A program made the translations under genes and the position numbers. Below are positions 24,308 through 33,341 of a DNA stretch of 64,000 nucleotides, piece by piece. How positions within the stretch are numbered: the first letter of the stretch is position 1; every line of letters starts with the position of its first letter. Location of the stretch: the NCBI GenBank assembly GCA_017647225.1, contig JAGCLA010000023.1:1-64000 (forward strand). Direction: 5' to 3'. Under the pieces are notes generated by a model. It searched no databases. It saw only the letters and a list, made by a program, of their open reading frames with translations, and had not been told where the DNA came from. This DNA comes from Bacteroidaceae bacterium. Lineage in GTDB: Bacteria > Bacteroidota > Bacteroidia > Bacteroidales > Bacteroidaceae.

Positions 24308-26398
24308 TTACTTATTCTTTTCATAATCAACCAGATTGTCAGGCAATGGAAGATACCAGTAATCCGTTGTATTATAGAGTTTATCATAAAGGGTTCGATC
24401 AACAACAAACTGAGGATTTCTGTACTTGACGGTATTCAATTCGTTACGTCCTGCGATACGTTTTGCAAGAACATCGTTGTCGTCCATAGCCTCAGAGAAT
24501 CTTATAAGGTCTGTAAAACGTGTACCTTCCCAAGCAAGTTCAAGAGCAAGCTCATCGATGATAAGGTCTGATACATAGTTCAAAGTGTCGGCATAAGTTA
24601 TAGGATGTGTAATCTTCTCCGTTTTTTCATCAACCTTTTCTACCCAACCATTATAACGTGCAATACACAAAGTATCAAGGGCATAATATTCATTGTGTTC
24701 AGCATCACCTGTACCACGTGAGTGGATACCGATATTATTGTCGAATGTAGTATGTGTAAAGTCAAATACTATAGAGTCGCCACATGAAACGATATACTCC
24801 TCCTGCTTTGGAATATAGACAACTTCGTCATTCTCGTCCTTGACCTCATTACCTTCCTCGTCTTTCTTTGGTATCATAACAGGAACATAAACGATTTCGC
24901 CGTTCTCGTCCTTTACAATATTACCTTCGTCGTCTTTCTTTGGTTCCATTACATCACGCATAGCTGTAACCAAATCCTTATAGAGAGGATATCTGTACTT
25001 TGGTCCAACCTTCAGAATTGTCATTGCAAGTTCATTTGCATTGAGATAACCTGCACGACCCAATCCTACCAAAGCTTCCGCAAGACGCAAATAAGCTAAT
25101 TCAGCACGCTGCAACATTATATAGGTTGTAGCAACAGACGATGTATTCTGCACCTGTCTGTCAATAGGATATCCGTCGGCAGATGCAAGATTGAACTTGG
25201 CAATAATGTTATTATACTCCTGATTCAGGGTATTGTCCAACTGAGAATAGGTAGTAGCTTTGATACGTAAATCACCGGGATATTCGTAAGCATCGCTATA
25301 CTCTACAAATGTAGGTCTTTCAGGCTCGCCCTTAATGAAACGGTACTTCTGAAGACGTGACAAAGACAGGATTCCTGGAGAAGCAAAGACCTGAGCACCG
25401 CCCAAATCACCTTCAGGATCAAAAACAGATGACAAAGCAGAAATAGTACCATCATTATCATTGGCAGCAAACGGAATCAAAGTAAAAATTTTATTCTCGT
25501 TGTTACTGTAACTCTCTGCTGCGAACAAACTTGAATAGCCATTGTTTATACCCTTACCTTTTTCAGAAGAATACTTGATGACATTGCCACTATCGGTATA
25601 TTTGAGAGCTGTATTGTTTGTTCCATTACCTGAAATCTGATCGTAGAAACATTTTGCGGCCTCATGATATCTACCGGTCCACAAATACATTTCACCAAGC
25701 AACATACGTATAGGGACAAAAAGCTGTTTTGTTGCTACAGTATTTTTTTCTCCAAAAGGAATTATCTTACCATTATCATACCACGATGGCATTGGATATT
25801 GTGACGGATTCTCATACAACTGAATATCGGCAATCAAGTTGTTAATAACCTCATCGCGAGAGAGTTTCTGACGCTCCATAATCTCTTGAGCCTTTGAGTG
25901 AGTTGTAATAGGCTCTGTAAAGTAAGGAATATTGTTATAGTTGATTGCAAGTTGCAGATATGTCCATGCACGTATGCTCTTCACAGCCACATACTCAGGC
26001 ATCATCAACAAGACACCATTCTTTACAATAGTAGTATCTACACGTGAAAGGAATATATTACAGTTGTTGATTATAGTATAATAATCCTTTACGTCAAGAT
26101 ATTGGTTATTCTCATTAGTAAACTTGAAGTTATATATCTCCTGAACATCTACCACAGCTTTTGACTCACTTATAGCCAACAGGTCACCACGCAACTCGTT
26201 CAAGAGTATATGTCGGTCGGCAACACCCTGAACAGCCTTAATGATACCCAATACAGAATATACAGAGTCATTGGCAGTCCAACCGTCATAGTCATACTCC
26301 ACACGGTCTGAATCGACGTTCAACATATCCTGACATGAAGTAAAGAAGAAAGCTCCACAAAGCAGGAATGTCATTGTATAAATAAGATTCTTTTTCAT
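24308..26398 (-). CDS. SusD/RagB-family outer-membrane lipoprotein (second set)
   Basis: A 696-residue SusD-like lipoprotein: signal MKKNLIYTMTFLLCGAFFFTSC, lipidated Cys at about residue 22. TPR-type helices follow, including VAVKSIRAWTYLQLAINYNNIPYFTEPI, the hallmark of SusD N-terminal regions, and the C-terminal ELALELAWEGTRFTDLIRFSEA typical of the family. It would form the lid of the SusC transporter encoded just upstream and bind the ligand at the cell surface. It is about 100-150 residues longer than usual; part of the excess is a duplicated 24-residue acidic/basic repeat (see 24800-24943). Last gene of a six-gene operon; the ligand is unknown. Confidence 0.92.
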   Translation of the reverse strand: MKKNLIYTMTFLLCGAFFFTSCQDMLNVDSDRVEYDYDGWTANDSVYSVLGIIKAVQGVADRHILLNELRGDLLAISESKAVVDVQEIYNFKFTNENNQYLDVKDYYTIINNCNIFLSRVDTTIVKNGVLLMMPEYVAVKSIRAWTYLQLAINYNNIPYFTEPITTHSKAQEIMERQKLSRDEVINNLIADIQLYENPSQYPMPSWYDNGKIIPFGEKNTVATKQLFVPIRMLLGEMYLWTGRYHEAAKCFYDQISGNGTNNTALKYTDSGNVIKYSSEKGKGINNGYSSLFAAESYSNNENKIFTLIPFAANDNDGTISALSSVFDPEGDLGGAQVFASPGILSLSRLQKYRFIKGEPERPTFVEYSDAYEYPGDLRIKATTYSQLDNTLNQEYNNIIAKFNLASADGYPIDRQVQNTSSVATTYIMLQRAELAYLRLAEALVGLGRAGYLNANELAMTILKVGPKYRYPLYKDLVTAMRDVMEPKKDDEGNIVKDENGEIVYVPVMIPKKDEEGNEVKDENDEVVYIPKQEEYIVSCGDSIVFDFTHTTFDNNIGIHSRGTGDAEHNEYYALDTLCIARYNGWVEKVDEKTEKITHPITYADTLNYVSDLIIDELALELAWEGTRFTDLIRFSEAMDDNDVLAKRIAGRNELNTVKYRNPQFVVDRTLYDKLYNTTDYWYLPLPDNLVDYEKNK
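24800..24943 (-). repeat. Tandem 72-bp duplication inside the SusD gene
   Basis: Two adjacent 72-bp units (24872-24943 and 24800-24871) encode related 24-residue segments beginning PKKDDEGNIVKDENGE and PKKDEEGNEVKDENDE. The period is exact and in frame. The insert is hydrophilic and probably forms a surface loop; such repeats can change copy number between strains. Confidence 0.8.
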
Positions 26399-26447
26399 GT
26401 TATTTTATATTTTCCCATTCCCGACCAAGCAGGAATGAATCTGTTCA

Positions 26448-29400
26448 TTAGAGATTAACCTTAACACCAAGATGGAAGCTGCGTGTCTGTGGCAACAAAC
26501 CGGCATCAACTCCCTGATACAACACTCTGTTATTTACAGAAGACTCAGGGTCGGCACCTGTGTACTTTGTAAATGTATAAAGGTTCTCGGCAGCACACCA
26601 TACAGAGATTCCTTGCAACCAGCTTAGAGATACAGGAATATCATAAGATAGTTTAATAGTCTTCAAGCGCAAGTATGAGCCATCTTCTATCCAACGGTCT
26701 GAGAAACGAGAGTTTCCGACAGGGTCGCCATATACAACAGCCGGGATATCGGTATGCTGACCATCAAATGTCCAGCGATTTGCCAAACTTGCTGTCTGAT
26801 TATAGAATGATGAACCACTCTCCAACTGTCTGCGATAATAGTTATATATGTCGTTTCCAAGTGAATAGTTAAAACCTATATCAAGTTTCACGCCCTTATA
26901 TGAAAGAGATGTGAAGATATTACCGTAAATATCGGGGTTAGGATTACCTATTATAGTCTTGTCATCTTCATTGATACAACCTTCTCCTGTCTTGTCAACA
27001 AACTTAACATCACCAGGGCTGAAGTATTGCGGTGTATCTGTCGCGTCCATCTGATATAGAGGTTTATCCATTGCATCGATCTCCTTTTGGCTTGCGATTA
27101 CGCCATCGGTCTGATAACCCCAGAAAACACCCAAAGGCTGACCTTCCATTGTTGCTACCTCGCCACCATATACCGACACGATTGAAGCATCGGAGTCGAG
27201 GTTACGAACCTCATTCTTATAGTGTCCAACAGAAAGGCCCAATTCCCACTGGAAATCACGAGTGTTAATAAGTTTCGCATTAAGAGTTGCCTCAATACCG
27301 GTATTCTTCAATTCGCCGCCATTTGTCCAATATGTATCCAAACCTGTTACATAAGGATATTTCTTCTGGACTAGCAAATCCTTAGTATTTGCATGATACC
27401 AATCGAATGAAAGAGCAAGACGGTTTTCAAGCAATACAGCATCAAGACCAACATTGAATCGTGATGTTGTTTCCCATTTGATACCATCGTTCTCAACATT
27501 TCCAAGTTGCAGACCCATATATTGGTCATGGAACTTTACAGCTTGCAAGTAGCTTCGTGCTGCAATGTAATCTATAGCATCATTTCCTACGATATCATAT
27601 CCGGCACGTAGCTTAAGCTGGTTAATTGGCTTAACCTTGAACCATGGTTCAGAAGATATGAGCCAAGCAGCTTGAGCTGATGGGAAGAAGCCCCATGCCA
27701 CACCACCAATTTTCATTGCACCTTCAGCCATACGACCAAAGCGTGATGAAGACTCCAATGAAGCAGCCAACTGCAAGAAATATCTTGTTTTATATGAGTA
27801 ATCGGCAGAAAGATACCAAGACATGTTGGCCCATACATTTCTTTCACCCTCATTTGTCGGGTAGTCGAGCGAAGTACTGATGTTGAAGACATTATCACTA
27901 CCGGTATTGGCACCGCTCATAGCAGATGAGTCAAAGCTAAATCGTGTATAGCGGAAACCACCGAATACATTTACATTATGAGCTCCTAACACCTTCTTCC
28001 ATGATACTCTTGTATCGGTTGAGATAGTAGTTTCTTTACCGAAAGATGATGCCACATAGTTACCGATCTTACCCTTGAATTCATTAGCATAAAAATGGTA
28101 TGTCGCATCAGGTGTAGAATATGGTAAGAAATACTTTTCACTGGTACGGAACAGAGAATAGTTGAATGTTTCTGTAATAAGGAAGTCGCCTATTTTATAT
28201 TCCGGAGCTACTGTTATACCCATATTGGTATATTCCATCTCATTCTTTTGAGAGCCTGCACCCTTTGTTATAATGGTCATTGGGTTGTACAACGCATTAT
28301 TTGGACGTGAAATTCCAGCCTGACGAGCGATTTTATAAGCAAAATCGTCTGCGACATCAAGGATCTCACTCTCCACACCACTGATAGAGTAACGATACTG
28401 ACTCAAGAATGGAGATTTAACATCGGCCAAAGCAGATATTGATGTGAGAGGGAATGATGTATCGTCCTCACGAAGACCATCATCAAGCAATTCACGTGCA
28501 ACACGTGTATAATAAATATCAAAACGAGTTTTGAAGTTTTTCGCCAATGATATATCCGAGTTCAAGCGCAAGTTCAAACGATTGAAAGAATTTGTCTTGA
28601 GCGGAGAATCACTCATTGTGTAACCGAAAGAGAAGTTGTACATAGCAATTTCATCACCACCCTCAACATTCAGCTTATAGTTTTGTGTGAATGCCTCACG
28701 ATATACGAGATCGGTCCAGTCTGTATTATTGTGATATTTGTTATAATTGATGTATTCTTTATCAGAACGCAAGAAGTCGGGTATGAAATTATTATTTACA
28801 TTCATAGAACCGACAAGTTCATTAGCATACAAACGATACTCTTCAGCTCCCAACATCTTATATGTTTCCGGTTCGAGAGATATGTTAGCATAAATGTTCG
28901 CAGAGATTCTTGTAGCCATACTCTCACCACGTTTGGTATTGATAAGAATGACACCATTGGCAGCTCTTGCACCATATATTGCTGTAGCATTCTTAAGCAC
29001 CTTAACCTCGCGGATATCATTTACGTCGATAGCAGAAAGGACATTGTTGTAGTAACCCATGTGGATAGCCTCGTTGTTCTCCTGTCCATCCCATATTACA
29101 CCGTCAACAACAAACAAAGGCTGTGTGTTGGCATTCAGAGAGTTCAGACCTCTTACAAACATGGTTGCACCCACACCAGGTGTTCCGGAGCGTGTTATAG
29201 AACGAACATCAGCACCAAGTTTATTCTGAATATCAGAGTCAATAACTATTGATGAGCTTGCCTCGTTCTTGAAACCACGTTCTGCTGTTATAACTATTTC
29301 TTCATCAAAGTTCTCCTCGAACACACTTGAATAAAGACGCACATTCACAACCTCTTTGTCAAGTACAGGACGTTGCACCAACAGATAGTCCGGTGTTGAG

Positions 29401-29711
29401 AAGTTCAACAATGTAACATACTCAGGTATATCCAGTTTGTACTTACCCTCAGCATTGGTCATAGTTGTTATTTTCACGTGACCTGTAGCCTGAACGCGCA
29501 CACCCGACATTGGAAGGTTTGTAGCCGCATCATATACAGTACCGGTAATAGTACGTACCTTGTCAACAGCCTTTTCCTTGACAGGTTCGTTCGACTGTAC
29601 TCCGTCAAACACCATGTCTGATGCTGTAACGGCCGATGGTATAATAAACATCAATACCATCAATGATTGCATAAATAGTCGCATATACATAATCAATTTT
29701 CTTTTTTTCAT
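26448..29711 (-). CDS. SusC/RagA-family TonB-dependent transporter (second set)
   Basis: A 1087-residue outer-membrane transporter. After an N-terminal signal (about residues 1-30) comes a carboxypeptidase-D-like domain (TITGTVYDAATNLPMSGVRVQATG), then the plug domain with RSGTPGVGATMFVRGLNS and PLFVVDGVIWD, and a long beta-barrel ending in an aromatic-rich strand (SFHLGVKVNL). It imports a ligand caught by the SusD partner using energy from TonB-ExbBD. The first 60 residues are atypically long before the carboxypeptidase-like domain. It is preceded 12 bp upstream by a FAS1 lipoprotein gene and followed by susD, repeating the order of the first set. Confidence 0.93.
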   Translation of the reverse strand: MKKRKLIMYMRLFMQSLMVLMFIIPSAVTASDMVFDGVQSNEPVKEKAVDKVRTITGTVYDAATNLPMSGVRVQATGHVKITTMTNAEGKYKLDIPEYVTLLNFSTPDYLLVQRPVLDKEVVNVRLYSSVFEENFDEEIVITAERGFKNEASSSIVIDSDIQNKLGADVRSITRSGTPGVGATMFVRGLNSLNANTQPLFVVDGVIWDGQENNEAIHMGYYNNVLSAIDVNDIREVKVLKNATAIYGARAANGVILINTKRGESMATRISANIYANISLEPETYKMLGAEEYRLYANELVGSMNVNNNFIPDFLRSDKEYINYNKYHNNTDWTDLVYREAFTQNYKLNVEGGDEIAMYNFSFGYTMSDSPLKTNSFNRLNLRLNSDISLAKNFKTRFDIYYTRVARELLDDGLREDDTSFPLTSISALADVKSPFLSQYRYSISGVESEILDVADDFAYKIARQAGISRPNNALYNPMTIITKGAGSQKNEMEYTNMGITVAPEYKIGDFLITETFNYSLFRTSEKYFLPYSTPDATYHFYANEFKGKIGNYVASSFGKETTISTDTRVSWKKVLGAHNVNVFGGFRYTRFSFDSSAMSGANTGSDNVFNISTSLDYPTNEGERNVWANMSWYLSADYSYKTRYFLQLAASLESSSRFGRMAEGAMKIGGVAWGFFPSAQAAWLISSEPWFKVKPINQLKLRAGYDIVGNDAIDYIAARSYLQAVKFHDQYMGLQLGNVENDGIKWETTSRFNVGLDAVLLENRLALSFDWYHANTKDLLVQKKYPYVTGLDTYWTNGGELKNTGIEATLNAKLINTRDFQWELGLSVGHYKNEVRNLDSDASIVSVYGGEVATMEGQPLGVFWGYQTDGVIASQKEIDAMDKPLYQMDATDTPQYFSPGDVKFVDKTGEGCINEDDKTIIGNPNPDIYGNIFTSLSYKGVKLDIGFNYSLGNDIYNYYRRQLESGSSFYNQTASLANRWTFDGQHTDIPAVVYGDPVGNSRFSDRWIEDGSYLRLKTIKLSYDIPVSLSWLQGISVWCAAENLYTFTKYTGADPESSVNNRVLYQGVDAGLLPQTRSFHLGVKVNL

Positions 29712-29723
29712 CAGACTTTATTA

Positions 29724-31463
29724 TTATTTATCCTCAACCGGTATCAACAAAATCTCATCAATACGAAGTGACAAATCGGCATCTGTTTCATCTTGATTAG
29801 CCAAAGCTGTCGAAAGTTGTATATCGGTACCTGAATGCTCTGCTGAATAAGAACCATAATTTTCACATATCGGGAACCTTACACCTCTTAAATACAAGGT
29901 ATCAATTTTCTCGACATTCAGTTCATATGTTCCACTTGACAATAGTTTCAACTCCTTCACAAACTGACGTACAGTAAGAGATACATTTGTTTTTGCAGTT
30001 GGCAATACCACATCCTCTTCCAAGTTGTTAGGAACCGTAACCAACGCAACATCATAAGTTGCAGACTTCACATTAGGTAACTTGTAAGCTGCATTAACTG
30101 GACGTCCATTTGATTTTAGCTCATAATATGTTGAACCAGCAAGCTCCTTACCAAAGTCGTTGTGGTCCTTACGTATCATCTCCTTTGTAACAGTTTTTGG
30201 ATACATATCTTCAGCCGACACTGAATATCTCAAGCCATCATTTTCACCCTGCACTTTTATTGTATCATGCCAAAGTTCAAAAATTGTATATGGTATCTCT
30301 TTAATTGTTTTTATGTAACCGTTTGACAACTCTCCTGAATACTCACCTGCCACACAACTTTCCAAATACTCACGCGAAAGACGAAGGCGTTTGTTGTATC
30401 TGTCAGTATTTGCTACCATAATAGAGTCTGCCGGAACATATTTTTCATTCTCCAAATTACTGAATGACAAATATTTTATCATGTTAAGTCTTGGATTTAC
30501 GTATTTAATAGAATCCAGATATTTCTCATCCATTCCCTGGGGCTTGTATGTAGTAGCTCCATAATAGTTATAATGACTTTCATACTTGCTCAAGAAGTCT
30601 CTCCACACTTTATTTGTAGGAAGATAGAATGTATATACAGAGTCTTCGGAATCAATGTTACCGACTCCGTTATATGTGTTCAGCAAAATGTTTGATGTAA
30701 CGAAGACAGAGTCAAGATATGTCTGCTCACCATTCACAATAGGGCCTAGTGTACTCAAGCCCGAGCTGAACTCTGTCTTATTGTATGACATCAGGAACTG
30801 TGAAACAGAGTCAATACCCTCATCACCACCAAAAAGTACCTTAGCGCCATTAGGTGCCAGAGCCTCAAAAACATTAAATTTATATTTTGATATTTTGTCC
30901 AACTTATGAATCATACCATTCCAAGCGCGATTGTTTACCGACTTAAGATACACTCCACCAAATTCATAGCTGTTATCATAAGGCAAACCTTCTATAGGTT
31001 CATAAGAGCCCTTGAAGTCGATTCTCTTGCCGTTCAGCATAAGAACGAACTCTCTCTCTTCGTATCGTCCCTTCGCCGGATGAAGATTGTTGGCAATATG
31101 CGACTCAACAAATGTTCTCATAACCTCATCACGTCCTTCACCATTCTTGATTTCATTAATAATGGAATCCTTCATTTTTTCATCAAGAGCATTGTTTGTA
31201 GGAGCCCAAAGTGTATATACTCTCGATTTGTTAAAAAGAGAATCCGCAACACTTTCTCCATCGAGACGGTCACACGAATCAAGAATCTCAACGAAATTTG
31301 TCAATTCAGAATCATTCTTGATTATTTCATATATCGTCTTGTCGGCATTTGGCATTTCAGAAGTTACCTTCAAGCCGGTATCATCCACACAAGATGCACT
31401 ACTGAACATCATAGCGACAAGTGAAGCTCCTAAAAGGATTCTGTTTTTCAATACTGTATTCAT
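29724..31463 (-). CDS. Fasciclin (FAS1) domain lipoprotein (second set)
   Basis: A 579-residue lipoprotein (signal ending MMFSSASC, Cys about residue 25). At least two FAS1-type domains are visible: one with RVYTLWAPTNNALDEKM and the closing WNGMIHKLDKI (about 35-195), another with YTFYLPTNKVWRDFL (about 205-400). The C-terminal part (about 440-579) has beta-rich segments ending in a SLRIDEILLIPVEDK strand, perhaps a lectin-like or jelly-roll domain. FAS1 domains mediate adhesion or ligand binding. Its place directly before SusC suggests a surface-exposed partner of the transporter complex. Confidence 0.82.
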   Translation of the reverse strand: MNTVLKNRILLGASLVAMMFSSASCVDDTGLKVTSEMPNADKTIYEIIKNDSELTNFVEILDSCDRLDGESVADSLFNKSRVYTLWAPTNNALDEKMKDSIINEIKNGEGRDEVMRTFVESHIANNLHPAKGRYEEREFVLMLNGKRIDFKGSYEPIEGLPYDNSYEFGGVYLKSVNNRAWNGMIHKLDKISKYKFNVFEALAPNGAKVLFGGDEGIDSVSQFLMSYNKTEFSSGLSTLGPIVNGEQTYLDSVFVTSNILLNTYNGVGNIDSEDSVYTFYLPTNKVWRDFLSKYESHYNYYGATTYKPQGMDEKYLDSIKYVNPRLNMIKYLSFSNLENEKYVPADSIMVANTDRYNKRLRLSREYLESCVAGEYSGELSNGYIKTIKEIPYTIFELWHDTIKVQGENDGLRYSVSAEDMYPKTVTKEMIRKDHNDFGKELAGSTYYELKSNGRPVNAAYKLPNVKSATYDVALVTVPNNLEEDVVLPTAKTNVSLTVRQFVKELKLLSSGTYELNVEKIDTLYLRGVRFPICENYGSYSAEHSGTDIQLSTALANQDETDADLSLRIDEILLIPVEDK

Positions 31464-31535
31464 ATAAATTTATTTTCTGCTTACTATCAGAGTCAAAGAA
31501 ATATTATTTCTTTATCTGACTATAAAATTCATATT

Positions 31536-33338
31536 TTATTTTATCATCTCGGATGAAGAGCCATTAGTTGCATAAGCAGGATTCTGCTTCAACAATTTAT
31601 TGAATCTTATTTCATCTTCATGTATTGGGAAGAATAGACCGTCAATAGAAGTCATCTTACTCTTTACAATATTTGCATCAGCACCAAGTTTGTCGGCAAC
31701 AAACAGAATGTTGGCAGTTGTCTTTTCACGCAAAGCCTTACGAACAAGGTCATACCAACGTTTGCCTTCAAAAGACAATTCTCTCAAACGCTCCTGCAGT
31801 ATAAGCTCAAGGAACACTTCTGGATCAGTACTTCTATTATAAGTAGAAGTCTGTTGTGCATTTAAGCCGAAGTATGTAATACTTCGTGTCACACTATTTC
31901 TATTCTTGTCGGTACCATCAATTCTTGAACGGTAATTGACACCCTTTACAAGTTTCAGCGCTGTTGTAAAATCATCTCTAACAGCACCAGAACGCGACAC
32001 AAGAGCTTCTGCCAACATAAGCATCACATCGGTCTTGCGATAAACAATCCAGTTGGCATCTCTTGAATTTTCGGAACGATATTCTTCTGCAACTGATTTT
32101 GCAGCTGTATATTTAGCCACTGTCAGGAATGTATTCTTGTCATCTTTAGGCTTGGCAGCATCGGTATATGAATATTTACGCGCATCGTCTTTTGCATATA
32201 TATTTGCAAAACTGGTAGGCACACAAAGCTGGCCACTACTTGGCTGACCTTTTGTTCCATATAGGTTATATATACCTTTACCATAATTCGAAGATTCTAT
32301 CAATTCTCCGTCAATATGATGTTCAAAAATTGTTTCAAAAGAGTTTCTTGTACCAAATATCTTATCATAAGCGGTAGATTCCCACTGTTTTTGACCATTG
32401 GAACCTTGAATCAATTCAGAGAATTTACCTATATTTTCTTCAAGTGCATAAGGATTATTCGAAGATATTTTTTCTTCATCCTTTTCATCCAAATAAATCT
32501 TCTCCATGTTTTCAAGAACTGCCTCGCAACTTGAAATACATGTATCATAGTATTTATCAACATCGCCACTTGCCACAAGAGTACTTTCACCTTCGTAGTA
32601 TTTTGCGAAAGCTGCTTGCCACAAGCTTACATCAGCCTTCATTGCCAAAACGGCATTCTTTGTGATACGGCCATAATTGTTTACTCTATTGGGGAAATTT
32701 CCTGAAGGCATAACCATATTCTCGGCACGGTTAAGATCTTCCATTATCAAGCGAAGCGCCTCAAGCGGATGTACCTGACGGTACTCAGGAAGCTCTGCAT
32801 CGTTTGCAGCTACAGTCATAGCCATAGGGATATCACGGAATGTCCTTACGAGATAGAAGTGACACAAAGCACGCATTGCATACATTTCTCCTAGAACAAC
32901 CTGCAAATCTCCTTCAGTAAAATCGGGGTCACGTTCACAGACAAGATCTGCATATTCTATAACGAGGTTAGCATTGGCAATTGCCTCATAGTACACATTC
33001 CACTTTGCATACGAATTATCAGGAAGTATATTCGATTCGATAATATACCTCAACTCATTTTCATTACTTGTACCGGTCATGTACATGAGATTGTCTGCAC
33101 GTAACTCACCCCAAACAATCGCTCTTTGAACAGCGTCAGTACTTAACAGTTTAAGATAGCTTGTCGCCAAAATACCATTGACATCATCTTTTGTCTGCCA
33201 AAAGTTCTCATGTACAGTTTTTTCTGGTGGAATGATTGTCAGGAAGTCTGTACACGAAGTCATTGTAATTGCAGAAAGAGCAACTACCACAAGAACGAAC
33301 TTCTTATATATATTATATATTCTTTTCATAGTCATCAA
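31536..33338 (-). CDS. SusD/RagB-family outer-membrane lipoprotein (first set)
   Basis: A 600-residue SusD-like lipoprotein with signal peptide ending SAITMTSC. Family hallmarks are FLTIIPPEKTVHENFWQTKDD near the N-terminus, MYAMRALCHFYLVRTFRDIP, DVMLMLAEALV and the C-terminal LILQERLRELSFEGKRWYDLVR. It starts 3 bp after the SusC stop, so the pair is tightly coupled. Alternative starts three codons apart (Met1 and Met4) are both possible. Similarity to the SusD at 24308 is only family-level by eye, so the two sets are old duplicates or independent acquisitions rather than a recent copy. Confidence 0.93.
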   Translation of the reverse strand: MMTMKRIYNIYKKFVLVVVALSAITMTSCTDFLTIIPPEKTVHENFWQTKDDVNGILATSYLKLLSTDAVQRAIVWGELRADNLMYMTGTSNENELRYIIESNILPDNSYAKWNVYYEAIANANLVIEYADLVCERDPDFTEGDLQVVLGEMYAMRALCHFYLVRTFRDIPMAMTVAANDAELPEYRQVHPLEALRLIMEDLNRAENMVMPSGNFPNRVNNYGRITKNAVLAMKADVSLWQAAFAKYYEGESTLVASGDVDKYYDTCISSCEAVLENMEKIYLDEKDEEKISSNNPYALEENIGKFSELIQGSNGQKQWESTAYDKIFGTRNSFETIFEHHIDGELIESSNYGKGIYNLYGTKGQPSSGQLCVPTSFANIYAKDDARKYSYTDAAKPKDDKNTFLTVAKYTAAKSVAEEYRSENSRDANWIVYRKTDVMLMLAEALVSRSGAVRDDFTTALKLVKGVNYRSRIDGTDKNRNSVTRSITYFGLNAQQTSTYNRSTDPEVFLELILQERLRELSFEGKRWYDLVRKALREKTTANILFVADKLGADANIVKSKMTSIDGLFFPIHEDEIRFNKLLKQNPAYATNGSSSEMIK

Positions 33339-33341
33339 CTT

